DNA from: Pogostemon cablin
Lineage: Eukaryota; Streptophyta; Magnoliopsida; Lamiales; Lamiaceae
Assembly: GCA_023678885.1 (NCBI GenBank)
Contig: CM042962.1
Coordinates: forward strand, 28,720,336-28,784,335
Direction: 5' to 3'
Length of the DNA stretch: 64,000 bases
Shown here: in pieces, positions 61,610 through 64,000 of the stretch
Numbering within the stretch: the stretch's first letter is position 1
Layout of the letters: every line of letters begins with the position of its first letter
The notes under the pieces: generated by a model
Databases searched by the model: none
What the model was told of the DNA's origin: nothing
Seen by the model: the letters and a program-made list of their open reading frames with translations, nothing else
Made by a program: the position numbers and the translations under genes

Positions 61610-61617
61610 CTTTTATA
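61610..61617 (-). promoter_or_regulatory. TATA box for antisense gene 1
   Basis: Minus strand TATAAAAG about 85 bp upstream of the ATG at 61,526, in the gap between the two antisense genes. The leader between has no upstream ATG other than one at 61,599. It suggests transcription from inside the element, opposite to the LTR transcript. Confidence 0.6.
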
Positions 61618-61930
61618 GGGGGCCCAATAACTACCCCACTCTCCGTCCCACCCTTTGAAATTCGAAGAGCCCACTTGCAAAGAAAATTGAGGAGCGTCCG
61701 ATCAAGACACGTGGGCAAAATAGAGGATAAAAGATCGTGGATCAGGGATGTTGATGTGACAGTTCGAAAGGAAAATTGGCAGCGAGGATATGAGGGATCC
61801 CCCGCATTAAATGCGTAATAAATATATGTCAGAACCACCATTAAAAGCAATCATTGCTATTAAAGAACAAGGTTACAAGCCAGGAAAAAATCAACGAAAG
61901 AGAATAAAAGTTACAATTCCATCCTAGAAG

Positions 61931-64000
61931 CTAAGTCCCGTCGGGCGGAGCAGGGACAGATCGAGTGGGGGCCATGGCGGAAGTCGATGCTGTAGAAGGC
62001 TGGGATGCTACCCGACTAGAAAAACCGGGGACACGAAAAAAATCCGACATGAATCCTAATGGAGCTAAGTTCATCCCCTCTGACTCCCAGTTTACGCCAG
62101 CCGGTAACCCTGAAGCCGCTATACGGTCATGCAACATTTGACGGAAATTTTTTGTAAGAACAGTCACGCCGATTCCATTAGCCAATCGCGCCAAATGAGC
62201 TAAGGCTTTAGCAAAACCCACTATTCCGGCAACCTTTCTCTCGGAATTAATCAGGGAGGAGAAGTTCGCCTCATATTTGTGGGAAAGGCAGTTATATCCA
62301 TTCCTTTGACCTTCAGCCCTTCCTGGGCATCAGCAAGCTGCCTCTTCGCATCATCCAACTCTTGAACGAGTCGGTTCTTTCCTTCCTCCGACTCTCTCAA
62401 AGCTTCCTCGGCAGCCCTCGCAGACGCCTCACTTGAGAAGAGCTTTCCTTTGACTAGCTTTAGCTCCTTCTGAAGGGCTTTTAAGGCATCTTTTGAAGTC
62501 TTGCTTTGGCGATCCGCCTCATCTTTAACCCCCGTCATTTCTTCCGAGTGCATTTGCTCCCTTTTCTCCATCTCCTCCTTCAACTGAGTCAGCTCCGCCT
62601 CCTTTTGACGATTAATGACAGCAACTTGAGCCGCCTTGTGACTCTGGAGAGCTAAAAGGAGAGACGCTTGACTGGAGTAACTTAATGCTCTTGCATGGTA
62701 TCCAGTCTCCGCGTATATGAGATCATCAAGATTCAAACCCCTTATGATGTCACTCTCCTCTTGAGTGAAACTGGTGGGGATAGACTCTATCGCCCTTAAC
62801 ATATACGCCGGAAGAGTGGGCTGACTGGGATTATACGGGTTTGACCTGTACAAGCTGTGGAGTACAGGGGGCAAAGAACGAACTTCAGGAGTAGAGGCAC
62901 CAACCTTAAAACCAAGATAAGGGGTCTCGGTGGATGGCACTCCTAAAGCAGCTCCTTCAGAGAAGAGACCATAACTATCAACCCTAATCCTCTTACTTGG
63001 GGGCTCGAAAGGCCTGCTGACGGGCGCTGACTGATCGTCCACGGCCATCCCGCTAGATCCCGAAGGACGGCACTGCACCATACGGATGACGAAGGAATAA
63101 CAACCAAAATCATGAAGCAAAAAGTCCTCCTCGCGTTCCTCCTCTGAAACGACTACCACTTCGTCAAGACCCTCTTGAAGCATAGCACCAACCGACTCAT
63201 AATTCACTCCGACATCATCTCCCGTAAAGTCCTCTGCTCCCGACATCGGTGCGGTCGTGTCTCCCTGTAAGGCCTGAGGACTCATCTCCCTCAGGGAGAA
63301 CTCGTCCACTTCTATTATATCAGTCAAGGCATCAAACCTTGGAGCTGCTTGATCATGGGAGGCGGACGACCCTATAGGATTATCACCACCCCGACAGAGA
63401 TATCCGGATCAGCGAGGAAGGTTGCCGGTGGCTCCGAATGAGCACCTACATGAGTAGCCACGGTTACCATCTGCAAAGGAGCTGGCGCCTCCGAATCCAC
63501 CATGAGCCCATACTTTTTAAAAAGCTTATCAGTAATGATGTCGGTACTCCTCTCCTGGGCGCTTTTTTGCTAATAACGCCCACCAACTCCAAGAATTCTT
63601 TTGAAGGGGGAGGATCATGACGAGTGTCCCTATCTAAAAATTTAAAACATAGCGACTATACCTCACGTGCACACAAAAGCAATAACGAAAGACAAAAGAA
63701 GACGAACATACCTCCGCGAGTACGAATCAACTGGAAGGCCAAATGAACCCTAATGTGTGATGGCTTCCACACTCCCGAAACCCAGCACCACCACTCCTTC
63801 CAATTCTTAATGGAGGTAGACTTCCCCGAAAGGGTCAATCCTCGAGAAGGGTTGATTCGGTAGAACCCCTTATGCACATTCTCCTTCGAAGGACGGCACA
63901 GGTAGTCAATTTCCTTGGGAGACAAGTGTCGATACCCTTTCTTGTAGAACAAAAGTATGATCCCAATAATCGTGGCCCAAGCATTCGGAGAAAGTTGATG
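61931..64000 (-). pseudogene. Antisense gene 2 of the Tat element, runs off the window
   Basis: On the minus strand the window edge reads QLSPNAWATIIGIILLF, then YRHLSPKEIDYLCRP and GFYRINPSRGLTL...KNWKEWWCWVSGVW (63,750-63,870), paralogous in order and wording to PSAWANLIDLLVLLH and FSKNSIGGQHWRRQWFWV of antisense gene 1. A 358-codon stretch (63,327-62,251) follows: acidic, then a helical block (IESIPTSFTQEESDIIRGLN), then a long coiled coil (about 62,310-62,650). A one-base shift near 62,270 leads to the last 96 codons, ending at 61,931. N-terminus outside the window. Function unknown. Confidence 0.65.

Larger units (their letters stand above)
53252..64000 (+). mobile_element. Gypsy retrotransposon of the Tat clade, partial and inactive
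   Basis: Covers the 5' LTR, gag, protease, RT, RNase H, a second archaeal-type RNase H, integrase, then a region of at least 4.7 kb carrying two antisense genes. Dual RNase H and antisense genes after pol are features of Tat-clade elements. It is not intact: gag-pol carries several stops, two frame changes and an internal deletion. Length exceeds 10.7 kb. Confidence 0.85.

Overview
The window is nuclear DNA of a eudicot plant. Evidence: two host genes with plant intron structure (a BREVIS RADIX-family gene and a BIG GRAIN 1-like gene), plant Copia and Gypsy/Tat retrotransposons, Stowaway-type MITEs, and very AT-rich intergenic DNA. The species cannot be fixed from the sequence alone.

Layout. 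1-6.4 kb: AT-rich intergenic DNA with a 64-bp tandem repeat, a Mutator-like non-autonomous element (9-bp target duplication, inverted repeats near 280 bp) and a hAT-like element (8-bp target duplication) that splits one copy of a tandem repeat. 6.4-19.2 kb: two degenerate Copia elements of one family lie 5'-end to 5'-end and form a 12.8-kb imperfect palindrome around an 82-bp spacer. 19.2-30.1 kb: AT-rich DNA with Stowaway MITEs, SINE-like fragments and a 621-bp solo LTR with perfect 5-bp target duplications.

30.1-41.2 kb is the gene-bearing part. A BREVIS RADIX-like gene (coding exons 36,713-38,739) has a 6.2-kb Tork-like Copia element just upstream, apparently in its 5' untranslated region. 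It also carries a frameshift and an in-frame stop in its first BRX domain, so it looks like a recent pseudogene. About 1.6 kb further on is a BIG GRAIN 1-like gene with one 81-bp poly-T intron that happens to be free of stops.

41.2-53.2 kb: extremely AT-rich, repeat-on-repeat DNA with Helitron-like ends and a LINE tail, and no supported gene. 53.25-64.0 kb: the 5' LTR, gag-pol and antisense genes of a Gypsy element of the Tat clade (dual RNase H). Two related antisense genes follow pol in tandem, and one of them has its own TATA box. The 3' LTR lies outside the window.

None of the mobile elements seen here is intact. The least ordinary signals are the Copia palindrome, the broken BRX gene with a retroelement in its leader, and the paired antisense genes of the Tat element.
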